Source of the DNA: JABDGR01 sp964561455
GTDB taxonomy: Bacteria; Verrucomicrobiota; Verrucomicrobiia; Opitutales; JABDGR01
DNA length: 32,894 nt
Direction of reading: 5' to 3'
NCBI GenBank assembly: GCA_964561455.1
Contig: CAZLPS010000041.1
Location: forward strand, 1 to 32,894
Positions within the stretch are counted from its first letter, which is position 1. The number at the start of each line of letters is the position of its first letter. Positions 22,734-31,522 of the stretch are shown piece by piece. The notes below the pieces were generated by a model that did not search any database, was not told the origin of the DNA, and saw only the letters and a list, made by a program, of their open reading frames with translations. The position numbers and the translations under genes are program-made.

Positions 22734-23012
22734 ATGAGTCCTGAAATCAAACAAATCATCAAAGAGGTCGCCCTTCTTCAAGCGGAGGGCCTGGCTGTGC
22801 TGGTGTGGTATCGCATCCGCTGCTTGCGTCACCACGAAAAGGAATTCGGTGTCGAGCGGGTTCACCTAAGGGAATTGAATAAGGCCAAGACCGCCAAAGA
22901 GTTTGCCTTTCTGGAAGGCGAATTCTTGGCCAACTGCGCCGGGCGCGGGCTTGCGGTCACGCGCGAGGAATTGCCGTCTGAAATCACCCGCCGCGACATG
23001 ACTAACGAGTAG
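22734..23012 (+). CDS. Small hypothetical protein
   Basis: A 92-residue helical protein (EIKQIIKEVALLQAEGLAVL, then FGVERVHLRELNKAKTAKEF and EELPSEITRRD). No family is recognised. It is the last gene of the plus-strand operon. Its 3' end overlaps the 3' end of the converging helicase gene by 11 bp, so the two operons meet with no room for a terminator. Confidence 0.6.
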   Translation: MSPEIKQIIKEVALLQAEGLAVLVWYRIRCLRHHEKEFGVERVHLRELNKAKTAKEFAFLEGEFLANCAGRGLAVTREELPSEITRRDMTNE

Positions 23013-24843
23013 CCGCCGCCTTGCGCAACCGCTCGCGCAGCACCGGCCAGCGCGTGAGCAAATCCGCTTCGTCAATGGTCTTCACGCCGTCCTTCTTTTT
23101 ACTGTCGCGCTTCACGCCGCGCAGGAAGGCGAACATGTCCATCTCCTCCACCATATCCTCGGGCAATTCGCCGTCGAGGACAAGGCCCGCGGTATCGGCC
23201 TTCTCGTGGAAGATGTCGGTCAGGCGCTCGTCTACCGTGCCCTCAAGGACCGGCAGGTAGATGGTCACTGGCTTCGGGGAGTTGATGCGCCACACCCGAT
23301 CTTGAAATTGCTTGTTCACGTCGAAGGCCCAATCGAGGGACGGGAGGATGAGATTCGGGCAGCACTCGAGGGAGTGGCCCTCGCCCATGGCGCCGATGCC
23401 GCCGATAATGGCGTCGTAGATGCCCTCTTTGAACTCGGCAGCATACCGCCCGCGCTTCTCCGGGGACACGCGGCCGTCAAGGAGCGCTACACGCACACCG
23501 GCCTCGACGAGCTTATTGTTCAGGACGGTGGAGAATTCTTGGAATGGGGAGCCAATGACAACTTGCTCGCCGCGCTCGAGGCACTCGGCGACGATGGAGA
23601 GAACGAGCCACATCTTCGGGTTCAAGGTGAACTTGGCGGACTGGCCACCTTTGACCATGGCTTTCGCGGTGGTCATTTCCCAGGGGCAGAGGGCGGCGCG
23701 GCGCAGGAAGTTAATCTGGATGCCGGCCGCGTTCATCTGGTTCAACTGCTTGCCGTAGGCGGTCTGTTCGGGCGGGTTGTCGAGGTAGTGCTTGTAAACG
23801 TCCCATTGGTCGGTGCCCGGCGGGGTCTTCACCGGCTTGATGAGGCGCTGCACGATCTCCTCACCGCAGTTGGCCTTGGTGCGACGGACGACGAGGGGCG
23901 CGATGAGTTTCCAGAGGCGGTGAATGTTGCAGACGCGGGCGCTTCGGCGAACGAAGGCGCGATTCTTCCCGGTTTCCTCAAAGTGCGCCTGCGCTTTGGA
24001 CAAGTTGCTGTCGGTCTGCAGATGGTGCGAGCCGAACTCTTCCCGGGCCTCAGACGACCCGCTGTACGGCCAGAGCGCGGTGGGCTCGGGGCAACCGCCT
24101 GCGGCCCACCAGGCGAGCCAGAAGAAGGACTCCAAGCGATTCTTGATGGGTGTGGCAGTGAGAACCAGACGGTAGCGCGGGGTGAGCAGCCGGACACCCA
24201 GGGCGACGTGGGCGTCATTGCCCTGCAGCTTCGTGCCTTCGTCCACGACCACGCAGTCAAAGGCGTCGTGGTAATTGATGATGCGGGCGAGGGACGGCCG
24301 CCAGACACAGGTGATTCCGTTCCTCGTTTCGCCAATGTTGTTGTGGTGTTCCTCGGTGGGAGCGATGCCGATGCTGCGGAGATACTTCTCCCGGTCCTCG
24401 CGCAAGGCCACCTGATTGATACGGTTACCTTCGAGGTCCACCTTCGGCATCCACTCGTCGGCGCCATTGTGCCCAAGTTGGGTATAACTCGTGAGGTAGT
24501 AAACCGGGCGATTGAGTTCGTGCGGCGGGCGGTTGAGCCGCCACGCATAGAACCGGTCAATGTCGTCGAGAGGCAGGACGAGGGCCCCGAAGAGTTCGCG
24601 GCCGGTCGTGCGGAGTTGATGGTGGAGACCCTCGGGCGCGACCAGGAGCACGCGCTTGGCCTTCTTGAGCATCGGCCAGGCGAAGGCGCCGATGGTTTTG
24701 CCCATGCCGGTCTCCCATGCCAAGATCACGCCGTCTTTCAGCCCAGCGAGCGCGAGGTCCTGCTTTTGGAAGGGTTTGAATTGGAACCGACGTTTCGGCA
24801 ATACGAATGCCGGTTTGGGTGCGGGTGCGAGTGTGGTGGACAT
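23002..24843 (-). CDS. SNF2-type DEAD-like helicase/ATPase
   Basis: A 613-residue superfamily 2 ATPase of the phage/plasmid SNF2 type. The Q-like entry is KPFQKQDLALAGL. Walker A is WETGMGKT (43-50). Motif II is VVVDEGTKL (DEGT at 201-204), motif III LTATPIKNR, and the C-terminal RecA lobe has ALLDGRVSPEKR, QFQDRVWRI (motif VI). The start at 24843 is chosen because upstream codons cover the neighbouring gene's antisense. Relatives translocate on DNA in replication or anti-restriction functions. It is last in the minus-strand operon, downstream of the adenine methyltransferase. Confidence 0.85.
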   Translation of the reverse strand: MSTTLAPAPKPAFVLPKRRFQFKPFQKQDLALAGLKDGVILAWETGMGKTIGAFAWPMLKKAKRVLLVAPEGLHHQLRTTGRELFGALVLPLDDIDRFYAWRLNRPPHELNRPVYYLTSYTQLGHNGADEWMPKVDLEGNRINQVALREDREKYLRSIGIAPTEEHHNNIGETRNGITCVWRPSLARIINYHDAFDCVVVDEGTKLQGNDAHVALGVRLLTPRYRLVLTATPIKNRLESFFWLAWWAAGGCPEPTALWPYSGSSEAREEFGSHHLQTDSNLSKAQAHFEETGKNRAFVRRSARVCNIHRLWKLIAPLVVRRTKANCGEEIVQRLIKPVKTPPGTDQWDVYKHYLDNPPEQTAYGKQLNQMNAAGIQINFLRRAALCPWEMTTAKAMVKGGQSAKFTLNPKMWLVLSIVAECLERGEQVVIGSPFQEFSTVLNNKLVEAGVRVALLDGRVSPEKRGRYAAEFKEGIYDAIIGGIGAMGEGHSLECCPNLILPSLDWAFDVNKQFQDRVWRINSPKPVTIYLPVLEGTVDERLTDIFHEKADTAGLVLDGELPEDMVEEMDMFAFLRGVKRDSKKKDGVKTIDEADLLTRWPVLRERLRKAAATR

Positions 24844-24862
24844 GAGTGAAAATTTGGCAGGA

Positions 24863-25210
24863 TTATAAGCCCGGAATCGTAACGCAGCGACCGGATAGAA
24901 ACGGGGTCTTCTCCGGCCATTCAACTTCGGCGTCGTTGGGCTCATTGAGTTCTTTGCAGAAGGGCGCCCAGAGTTGAGCATGGATGCCCGACGGAATCCT
25001 CCCCGCTGCGGTGAGGTAGTCATACATCTCCAATGATTCTCGGCGCAATTTTCTGCCGCGCTCGGCACGGCGGGCTAGTCGATTAACCAGGCGCAGCAGG
25101 TCGTCGTCCGACAAGCGCCTGTTTTTGGCATCATAAAATACGCCGTCTTTAGAGAGACGGACGGGCAATTTGGCGATGGTGGTGCCCGATGGCTTGTATG
25201 TGTCGTTCAT
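24863..25210 (-). CDS. Hypothetical protein
   Basis: A 115-residue basic protein of unknown family (KLPVRLSKDGVFYDAKNRRL, then DDDLLRLVNRLARRAERGRK and MYDYLTAAGRIPSG). It lies between the methyltransferase and the helicase. Its leader CCCAACCAAAAACACC is almost the same as that of gapA. Confidence 0.6.
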   Translation of the reverse strand: MNDTYKPSGTTIAKLPVRLSKDGVFYDAKNRRLSDDDLLRLVNRLARRAERGRKLRRESLEMYDYLTAAGRIPSGIHAQLWAPFCKELNEPNDAEVEWPEKTPFLSGRCVTIPGL

Positions 25211-25234
25211 GGTGTTTTTGGTTGGGTTGGTAGT

Positions 25235-26791
25235 TCAAATCGTCTCAATCGCCGCGAGCGCGACAAGGTTCGCCGCGTAGCGCGCTGGCTGCCGCGTGGC
25301 AAGGTCGGGCACGTCGGGCAATTCGAAGTGGTCGAGCAGGTCGCGCAGCCCGTGGAATTTTTCGGCCTCTGCCAACTCCTCGGGTAGTTCCTCGGGGTCG
25401 AGGGCGTGGTGGGTGAACGTGTGCTTGGCCTTCCCGTCGTTCACCATAATTGCCAACTCCTGCCCGCTGACAAAAATCTCTTCCATGCCGTCTTTGCCCT
25501 CGCGCCACTCGATTTTCTTGCCGGTGAAGGTGATGGTCGTAACCTCGTAGGACTTGCCCTTCTCGAACGTGCGCCAGTCGTGCAGGCACTTGATGGCGTC
25601 CTGTTCGTCGAGCCAGCCGACGCGCTGCGCGAGTGCGGGCCGGGTGAAGGGCGTGCGCACGTCGTCGAATTGCTCGCGGGCCTTCACCAATGCTTCCATG
25701 AGCAAGGGCTGGACTTTCCAAATCTTCGAATGGAGCGCAGTTTCAAGCGCCTCGCGGGTGTCGCGCATGACCATCATTTCCAGCGGCGTCCGGTTGCGCA
25801 GGCGGAACAGGGACTCGGCCAGCGCCTTGGGCACCTGCCCGCTCAGGGTTTGGAACGGCGTCAGGTTGATGGCGATGCGGCCGTTGCGCAGGTAGATGTT
25901 CCACTCGCCCGCCTCGCCACGGAGCGCGGCCTGGCGTTCGGCCCACTCGCCCTTAACGGCAGAGAATCGCTCGGCCGTCTCGATGCAGGCAACATCGTCG
26001 CCGCCGGCGCCGGTGCGGTCGATGGTCGTGCCGTTAATCCAGCTTTGCCGCCGGGCCGCTGCCTTGTTTACCGCCTTCTCGAGTTCGATGGTCGAGTTCG
26101 TTTCCAGCTTGGTGAATTGCGGACCGCCCCGGTGGTCTGCTGCAAAGTAAACCACTGCCACGCGCTCCAACCCTGGCGTTTCAGGGAAGAAGTTCGGCAT
26201 CGTAAGTTGCCACCAGATACGATTTGCCAGCGGGCAGTGGCCCAACAATTTTTCAACCGTGTCGGCATTGGCAATCATGTAGCCCTCGCCATAGGTCGCG
26301 AGGAGCTGATGTGCCATGAGCCACGTCGCGTAGGTGGAGTCCAGGTGGGGCTCTGCGAGGCGACGACCGGAATAGCCCACCTTGGCCCCATTGGCGGCCG
26401 GAGGCGCCGGCAGGTGGGTCGTGGGCCAGCGCAGGCCATACGGCGGGTTGAGGACGACGAGGGGAAATTTGATGCCCACGTCGCGGAAGAGAGGGAGCAG
26501 CTCGCAGACGTTGGCGACGATGACGCTGCGGTGGTGACCGGGCGAGGTCGGGTCAATGTCCACGCCCAAGCGGTGCTCGGTCGTGTCGTTCCTCGCGGCA
26601 TTGAGCAGGACACCGTGGCCGCATTGGAGATCGACGATTACCGGGCGACGGCGCGGCAATGGGATGGAGAGCAACCGGGCGACGGCGACCGGAGTTTCAA
26701 ACTGCATCGTGCCCTTCTTCGCGCCGTCGGGCGACGCGGAGAGGACCTCCTGCAGGTTGTCGAGATTGAGGGATGCGCGGCGTTGGGTCAT
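25235..26791 (-). CDS. N6-adenine DNA methyltransferase
   Basis: A 518-residue protein with a class I methyltransferase domain. The X-like entry is GTMQFETPVAVARLL. Motif I is VDLQCGHG (54-60), the acidic strand GVDID (76-80), and motif IV NPPY (115-118). This places it among amino methyltransferases of the gamma type that make N6-methyladenine. The remaining about 350 residues, with IVSG-like segments and DFGLPDVPDL-type C-terminus, have no recognised specificity domain, so they may recognise DNA or partners. The start overlaps the stop of the gene upstream (ATGA). With the SNF2 helicase two genes later it may form a modification/anti-restriction set. Confidence 0.8.
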   Translation of the reverse strand: MTQRRASLNLDNLQEVLSASPDGAKKGTMQFETPVAVARLLSIPLPRRRPVIVDLQCGHGVLLNAARNDTTEHRLGVDIDPTSPGHHRSVIVANVCELLPLFRDVGIKFPLVVLNPPYGLRWPTTHLPAPPAANGAKVGYSGRRLAEPHLDSTYATWLMAHQLLATYGEGYMIANADTVEKLLGHCPLANRIWWQLTMPNFFPETPGLERVAVVYFAADHRGGPQFTKLETNSTIELEKAVNKAAARRQSWINGTTIDRTGAGGDDVACIETAERFSAVKGEWAERQAALRGEAGEWNIYLRNGRIAINLTPFQTLSGQVPKALAESLFRLRNRTPLEMMVMRDTREALETALHSKIWKVQPLLMEALVKAREQFDDVRTPFTRPALAQRVGWLDEQDAIKCLHDWRTFEKGKSYEVTTITFTGKKIEWREGKDGMEEIFVSGQELAIMVNDGKAKHTFTHHALDPEELPEELAEAEKFHGLRDLLDHFELPDVPDLATRQPARYAANLVALAAIETI

Positions 26792-27087
26792 GGTGTGGGC
26801 TCAGGGTTGGGCAATTCAGAGTTGGGCAAGACTGCGGCCGCGAGGCGGCGGCGTTGCGTGTGCAGGTCAATCCACTCGTCAACGATCTCGTAGCTGCCGT
26901 GACAATCCGAGGGGAGCTCGTTGTAGATATGGCTGACGATGGCGAACATGGCGGATTGATTATCCTCATCCGCCCGGCCAAATGACTCGAAGAGGTCATT
27001 GGCCAGCACGGCGCGAAGGAAGTCGCCAGTTGGGCATCCTTGTTCTGCGTAGCGTTTCAGGGATTCTTGGATATTGCGTGGGCACAT
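26788..27087 (-). CDS. Small hypothetical protein
   Basis: A 99-residue acidic helical protein (NIQESLKRYAEQGCPTGDFL, NDLFESFGRADEDN). The pattern LRAVLANDLFESFGRAD is typical of small phage proteins, with no known role. The start at 27087 has an ACCCACCACTACC leader. The stop overlaps the methyltransferase start. Confidence 0.6.
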   Translation of the reverse strand: MCPRNIQESLKRYAEQGCPTGDFLRAVLANDLFESFGRADEDNQSAMFAIVSHIYNELPSDCHGSYEIVDEWIDLHTQRRRLAAAVLPNSELPNPEPTP

Positions 27088-27104
27088 GGTAGTGGTGGGT
27101 TGGT

Positions 27105-27410
27105 CTAACGAAAGCTGAAGGCACGCAGCGGAGCATGGCCCTCGGCGTATTCGTTCGCCTTGTAGGGCGAGAGGGTGTCCGTGTCGAAGTTCGCGGGGAT
27201 TGGCCGGAAGGCTTCCTTGGCTTCGCTGCACTCGCTGGGAATCTTGACGACGTAGCCCGTCGCCTCGAATTTCTCCTCGCGCAGTTTCACGATTGCGGAC
27301 GTGTCTTTGCGCATGGGCTCCCATTGGTTGCCCTCGGGAAAGTCGAACTTGCGGAAGTAGATTTCGCAGCCTCGGCAGCGGATGATTTTGGTTTTGGCGA
27401 TGGGTTTCAT
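27105..27410 (-). CDS. Small hypothetical protein with CxxC
   Basis: A 101-residue protein with one CRGC pair near the start (Cys12/Cys15), then mixed strands (ATGYVVKIPSECSEAKEAF). No family is recognised. Its ATG overlaps the stop of the upstream gene (ATGA). Confidence 0.55.
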   Translation of the reverse strand: MKPIAKTKIIRCRGCEIYFRKFDFPEGNQWEPMRKDTSAIVKLREEKFEATGYVVKIPSECSEAKEAFRPIPANFDTDTLSPYKANEYAEGHAPLRAFSFR

Positions 27411-27796
27411 TGGAGTTCTCCGGCATTGGAAAATGGGAAATTAGCTTCATCCATAAACTTGCCGCCAAGGCCGCTAATCTCGTCGAGGATTTCAGTCAAA
27501 GCGGCAGCATGGTCTTCTTGCGTATCCTGCTTAATCGCGCGGCGCACAATACCCTCGATTTCACTTAGCGCCGCCAGCAGGATAGGTGCCGCATTTACGG
27601 CATAAATTATGTCGCACACGTTTTGCGTAGCTTTTTTTCCCGCCTCGCATCCTTCCAGCGGCTCGACGGGATTGCCTTTTTTGTCCGTGACGGTTACGTC
27701 ATAGAAGCCTTCGATGACGGTATATGGAGCCTTGACGCGGAGCTTTATCATGCTCGTGGTCGATGGCGTTGCTTTGGGTTTTTTGATTTTGGGCAT
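27407..27796 (-). CDS. Hypothetical protein
   Basis: A 129-residue protein. A basic Pro/Lys start is followed by a strand-rich part (KAPYTVIEGFYDVTVTDKKG), then helices (CDIIYAVNAAPILLAALSEI). ANAAPILLAAL is another version of the phage-type APELLEAL phrase. The start at 27796 follows TAACCCAATCATCACC. Function unknown. Confidence 0.55.
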   Translation of the reverse strand: MPKIKKPKATPSTTSMIKLRVKAPYTVIEGFYDVTVTDKKGNPVEPLEGCEAGKKATQNVCDIIYAVNAAPILLAALSEIEGIVRRAIKQDTQEDHAAALTEILDEISGLGGKFMDEANFPFSNAGELQ

Positions 27797-27809
27797 GGTG
27801 ATGATTGGG

Positions 27810-28163
27810 TTAATAAAGGACAGTGGCTTTGGCGATGGCCATGCGGGCTTCTTTCGCCCATCCCGCATCAGGGAATCCTTGATTGTGCATCGCGTCGTTT
27901 TCGTCGAGGGCGCGGTGGAGGCACTCCAAGAGGTCAGGTGCCGCCGCCATGATTCGGGCGTTAGCGTAATGCTCCAACCGGTAGCCGCATTTGCAAAGGG
28001 CGATGAGTTGTCCGCTCTCGGAGAGAATTTCCGCTTCAGGCTTTCGGGCCATACGCCAGGGACCGGGCGTAATCGCCGACCGTTTACCATTTGAGAACTT
28101 GCGCGGTGCGGATTTCGGGAACACCGGATACTTGGGCAGGATGACAGGATTGGATTTTGGCAT
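27810..28163 (-). CDS. Hypothetical phage-type protein
   Basis: A 117-residue protein containing HYANARIMAAAPDLLECLHR, a motif found at the end of many small phage and prophage orphans of unknown function. ITPGPWRMARKPEAEIL precedes it and is also typical of this group. It carries a single C-x-C. No enzymatic motif is seen. Confidence 0.6.
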   Translation of the reverse strand: MPKSNPVILPKYPVFPKSAPRKFSNGKRSAITPGPWRMARKPEAEILSESGQLIALCKCGYRLEHYANARIMAAAPDLLECLHRALDENDAMHNQGFPDAGWAKEARMAIAKATVLY

Positions 28164-28171
28164 GGTGGAGG

Positions 28172-28588
28172 TTATTTGAGTTGGTCAATTATGCAAATGG
28201 CGGCGGCAATGCCGTTGCGAAAAGATTCAGCATGGTCGGCCTTGGCGAATTCGCCACGACGCCTGAGCTTGTCGATGTTTTGCTGGCAGTCCTGACTTCT
28301 TTTTTGCAGTATTTCGCGCAGGCGCTTCAGCGTTTCAGTCGTAGCGGTGAAATAGGTCCAGCGCTGGACTTTGCCGGTGGTGCGCAACGATTCATACTCA
28401 ACGATGCGGTGAATCAGCATGGACAGGGCACGGCGCGGCGGGCCTTTCGGCAGGGCCGGCGATTCGCGCTGAAGCAGATTGATGTCAGCGGCGATGAGGT
28501 TTTGGAACGGCTCCTCTTGGCCGTTTTCGTCATAGACGACGACGGTGAGCGGGATGCCGCCTTTCGACGATTTGGTTTTCTTTTTCAT
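28172..28588 (-). CDS. Hypothetical coiled-coil-like protein
   Basis: A 138-residue basic protein. A Lys/Ser start and a short strand segment (GIPLTVVVYDENGQEEPF) lead to long helices (TLKRLREILQKRSQDCQQNI, LRRRGEFAKADHAESF). No family is recognised. The leader is TAATCCACCACCACC. Confidence 0.55.
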   Translation of the reverse strand: MKKKTKSSKGGIPLTVVVYDENGQEEPFQNLIAADINLLQRESPALPKGPPRRALSMLIHRIVEYESLRTTGKVQRWTYFTATTETLKRLREILQKRSQDCQQNIDKLRRRGEFAKADHAESFRNGIAAAICIIDQLK

Positions 28589-28690
28589 GGTGGTGGTGGA
28601 TTAAAATAATCCGCCGCCCGCCTGCCCTCGTGCGGAGATGCGGGCTTTCGCACACGCTCTGAGCTTCATGGCGACGGGACGGCGAAAGGG

Positions 28691-28912
28691 TTATCGGTCA
28701 ACGGGCAGAATGAACTTCTGCGTGAACAGGGCGCCGGCGTCGTTACCTTCGTCGTCGGATTGGGCGCCAATATAGGAGCCGTCGTCCAAAACGAGGATGG
28801 GCGAGCGATGGTTCCACAACGATTCTTCGGCTTCGCCTCGGGTCATCCAGCGGACGGCAACGATCTTGCGGCCGACGAGGGTTTGTGCCTGTGCGATTAT
28901 TGATGCGTGCAT
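28691..28912 (-). CDS. Small hypothetical protein
   Basis: A 73-residue protein (VGRKIVAVRWMTRGEAEESL, then SPILVLDDGSYIGAQSDDEG). The VLDDGSxIxxQxDxEGNxxG pattern is shared with small element proteins beside DUF6573 genes (from memory). Unknown function. Confidence 0.55.
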   Translation of the reverse strand: MHASIIAQAQTLVGRKIVAVRWMTRGEAEESLWNHRSPILVLDDGSYIGAQSDDEGNDAGALFTQKFILPVDR

Positions 28913-28924
28913 TTTGTGTGTGGG

Positions 28925-29356
28925 TTAATCCTCGTCCGGCAGCATCACGGTGATGGCCGGGCGAGGGTCGTTAATGTCCACCGGGCCGCAGGTCGCGACC
29001 AGGTGAACCAAATTGGTGTCGTCGAAATCATCCTGCGATGCCGGGTCGTTGCGGACGTAGAGCGAATACGTCAGGCGACCGATGCGCTTAGTGGCGGGGG
29101 TCTCCATAATGGAGAAGTGCAACATCGAGAGAATGTCCCAGAGCCGCCCGGCTTCATCCTGACCTTTGACGCCCTCGGGGATTTTGACGTAGGTGTCGTA
29201 AACAGTTCGGTTGAGGTAAACCGTGCATTTGAATCCGGCTTCGCGGGCGGTTTCGGAAACGTCAATCTGGAAGCCGTCGGCCAGAGCCTCGGCGCGGGTG
29301 TAGGAGGCGATGATGTCGGCGTCAGTGAAGCCGAAAGGATTGTTGGTGGTGTTCAT
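28925..29356 (-). CDS. DUF6573-like protein
   Basis: A 143-residue protein starting NPFGFTDADIIASYTRAEALADG, then DVSETAREAGFKCTVYLNRT. This resembles DUF6573-type proteins of plasmids and ICEs. The C-terminal half is beta-rich and ends acidic (VMLPDED). The biochemical role is unknown. Confidence 0.65.
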   Translation of the reverse strand: MNTTNNPFGFTDADIIASYTRAEALADGFQIDVSETAREAGFKCTVYLNRTVYDTYVKIPEGVKGQDEAGRLWDILSMLHFSIMETPATKRIGRLTYSLYVRNDPASQDDFDDTNLVHLVATCGPVDINDPRPAITVMLPDED

Positions 29357-29365
29357 GGTGGTGGA

Positions 29366-29554
29366 TTAGCGGTTCAGGATGGCCTGAACCAAGTCAATGA
29401 AGTCCAAGTCCTTTTGCTTGGAGGTCAGATGGAAATTGCGGAATTTCTCGCCGTTCAACATTTCCACCTCGTAGCACGAGGGGAAAATGCGAACGTAGCG
29501 GGCGCCGGAGATTTGCTGCACGAAAACCGGTGGCACGACGAGAGTGTGTTTCAT
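29366..29554 (-). CDS. Small hypothetical protein
   Basis: A 62-residue, beta-rich protein (SGARYVRIFPSCYEVEMLNG, then EKFRNFHLTSKQ) that could form a small SH3-like barrel. No family is recognised. It sits between the AAA ATPase and DUF6573 genes with a CCCATCCCAACC leader. Confidence 0.55.
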   Translation of the reverse strand: MKHTLVVPPVFVQQISGARYVRIFPSCYEVEMLNGEKFRNFHLTSKQKDLDFIDLVQAILNR

Positions 29555-29566
29555 GGTTGGGATGGG

Positions 29567-31072
29567 TTAATTGTTCTGAATGAGTGCGCGGCCCTTCTTC
29601 TTTTCCTCGACCGAAGTGGCGCGGCGCGCTTTGCCCTCGGCCCATTCGCGCAAGCCCTTGATTTCGGCGCTCATCATCCGCGAGAGAGGGACGGCCTGAT
29701 TGGCGAGTTGAATCAGGAGCGCGTTGTCGGGCTCGCGGTTTTGGTCGAAGGCGTGGAACATCGCGTCCGAGAACAGGCTTTCGATTTCCGCCCCAGTGAA
29801 TTCCGCAGTGGCCTTCGCCAGCGCAGCGAGGTCGAAATTCGCCGGGTCGCGGCCGAATTGCTTCACCTTGAGATTCCAGATTTCGAGGCGCTCCTTTTCG
29901 TTGGGCAAATCCACGAACCAGTTCTCATCGAAGCGGCCCTTACGCAGCAGCTCGGGCGGCAGGGCGGAAACATCGTTGGCGGTCGCCACGACGAACACCG
30001 CCGTCTTCTTCTCCTGCATCCATTGGAGGAACGAACCGAAGACGCGGGAGGTCGTGCCGCCGTCGGTCGAACCGCTGGACTTGGTTCCCGAGAACGCCTT
30101 TTCTAATTCGTCAATCCAGAGCACGCACGGCGACACCGCATCAGCCGTCGCCAGGGCGCTACGCAGATTGCCCTCAGACTGGCCGACGAGGGAACCGAAG
30201 AGCTTGCCAGCGTCGAGTTTGAGCAGGGGCACGTTGAGGCTCTTCGCGGTGGCCTTCGCCAAGAGGCTCTTGCCGGAGCCGGGCGGCCCGAGGGCGAGGA
30301 AGCCCTTCGGCGTGGGCAGCTTGTATTTCACCGCGTCCAAGCCGAAGGCACGGCGGCGCTTCATCAGCCACGATTTGATTTCGTCCAGCCCGCCGATGTC
30401 GTCGAGCGAGATGTTGGTATCCACGATTTCCAGCAGGCCGTTCTTCTTCACGGTCGCCGCCTTCTCTCGGGAGATCACGTCGGGGTGGATGCTGCCCATC
30501 TCGATTTGGGAGAGCGCAAATGCGGCTTCGGCTTCCACCGTGGTCAGTCCGCGGGCGGCGTCGAGCGCGGCGTCGCGGGTCTCGCCGACGAGCAAGGGAA
30601 TCTGGGACGCGCTGCAAAGCGTATCGAGCACTTCCGCCAGTTGCTCGCGGCCGGGCAATTTGAACTCAAGGACGGTGATTTCCTTTTCCAGCTCGGGCGG
30701 GAGGACAACGCGACAGCCGACAATGACGAGTGCCACGTTACGGGTCTTGGCCGTTTGCAGCGTCTCGCGCAGCTTGCGGGAGAGCACCGGGTTGCGGTCG
30801 TCCATCATGGTGTGGAAGTCACGCAGCAGCACCACCGACTTTTCAGTGATGGTGTTGACGTGCTCCAACATGGCGATGGGGTCTTCCTTTTCGGGGACGA
30901 CTTTGCCATTGGCGACATCAATCAGGCTGGAGCACAGGCTCCATGCCCAGACGGAGAAGCCGATTTTCTTGGCAGCGGCGAGGACTTCGGCTTCGACGCG
31001 CTGTTCCTCGTGCGAGACGAGGTAGAGGCCGGGATACCCGGCGCGGAGATACGAGGCGATGCGGTCTTTCAT
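29567..31072 (-). CDS. Ycf46-like AAA ATPase
   Basis: A 501-residue AAA+ protein. The N-terminal about 210 residues (YLRAGYPGLYLVSHEEQRVE and VLLRDFHTMMDD) form a degenerate AAA-like domain, typical of the Ycf46 family, which lacks a P-loop here. The C-terminal AAA domain has LGPPGSGKS (Walker A, 261-269), CVLWIDELE (Walker B, 316-323), sensor-1 VATAN and arginine finger context ELLRKGRFDE. Ycf46 is known from plastids and cyanobacteria, with an unclear role. Here it is followed downstream by small orphans and preceded in the operon by DUF2997 and DUF1257, the same companions seen around Ycf46 and Ycf35 in cyanobacteria (from memory). Confidence 0.85.
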   Translation of the reverse strand: MKDRIASYLRAGYPGLYLVSHEEQRVEAEVLAAAKKIGFSVWAWSLCSSLIDVANGKVVPEKEDPIAMLEHVNTITEKSVVLLRDFHTMMDDRNPVLSRKLRETLQTAKTRNVALVIVGCRVVLPPELEKEITVLEFKLPGREQLAEVLDTLCSASQIPLLVGETRDAALDAARGLTTVEAEAAFALSQIEMGSIHPDVISREKAATVKKNGLLEIVDTNISLDDIGGLDEIKSWLMKRRRAFGLDAVKYKLPTPKGFLALGPPGSGKSLLAKATAKSLNVPLLKLDAGKLFGSLVGQSEGNLRSALATADAVSPCVLWIDELEKAFSGTKSSGSTDGGTTSRVFGSFLQWMQEKKTAVFVVATANDVSALPPELLRKGRFDENWFVDLPNEKERLEIWNLKVKQFGRDPANFDLAALAKATAEFTGAEIESLFSDAMFHAFDQNREPDNALLIQLANQAVPLSRMMSAEIKGLREWAEGKARRATSVEEKKKGRALIQNN

Positions 31073-31081
31073 GGTGTTGGT

Positions 31082-31318
31082 TTATTGGGTGAAGAATTCC
31101 CGCTCCCAGCGAAGGCATTCCTCGCGGTTGGAGTCGGAAAAGAGGACGCGCTTGCCGTCGGGCGTGCGCACTTCCCATTGCTGGGTCGTGTGCTTGAACT
31201 CGACGACAGAGGCCCGCTCCATGCGGAGAGAGCCCAACTGGCGCAGGTCGAGGGCGTCGGTGTAGAGCCCCCGGGCAATGCCTGCGCAGTCGATGGTGAG
31301 GGTGGTGACGGCGTTCAT
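31082..31318 (-). CDS. Small hypothetical protein
   Basis: A 78-residue beta-rich protein (LRMERASVVEFKHTTQQWEV, then PDGKRVLFSDSNREECLRWE). The start overlaps the DUF2997 stop (ATGA), and the AAA gene follows 9 bp later, so it is likely a component of the Ycf46 module. No family is recognised. Confidence 0.6.
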   Translation of the reverse strand: MNAVTTLTIDCAGIARGLYTDALDLRQLGSLRMERASVVEFKHTTQQWEVRTPDGKRVLFSDSNREECLRWEREFFTQ

Positions 31319-31512
31319 CGGCCGATGGATTGCTGCTTCGTGATGGGAGCCGCTTGCTGATTGAACTCAGGCTTGCGGCGTTTCGCGCGGGCAACCCCGA
31401 GGGCTTGCTCGATCGCGGCGGTGGCTTTCTCGCAGGCGCCGCCCTTGAAGCCCACGGCCTCAATGACGATTTCGCCGGACGGGGTGACGATGACTTCGAT
31501 GGATTGGGACAT
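31315..31512 (-). CDS. DUF2997 family protein
   Basis: A 65-residue protein: MSQSIEVIVTPSGEIVIEAV, then GFKGGACEKATAAIEQALG, and a basic tail (RRKPEF). This is the DUF2997 pattern of a short beta-hairpin and a Cys-containing helix. The start at 31512 is chosen over a longer open frame. It is adjacent to DUF1257 and overlaps the next gene. Confidence 0.75.
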   Translation of the reverse strand: MSQSIEVIVTPSGEIVIEAVGFKGGACEKATAAIEQALGVARAKRRKPEFNQQAAPITKQQSIGR

Positions 31513-31522
31513 GGTGGTGAGT

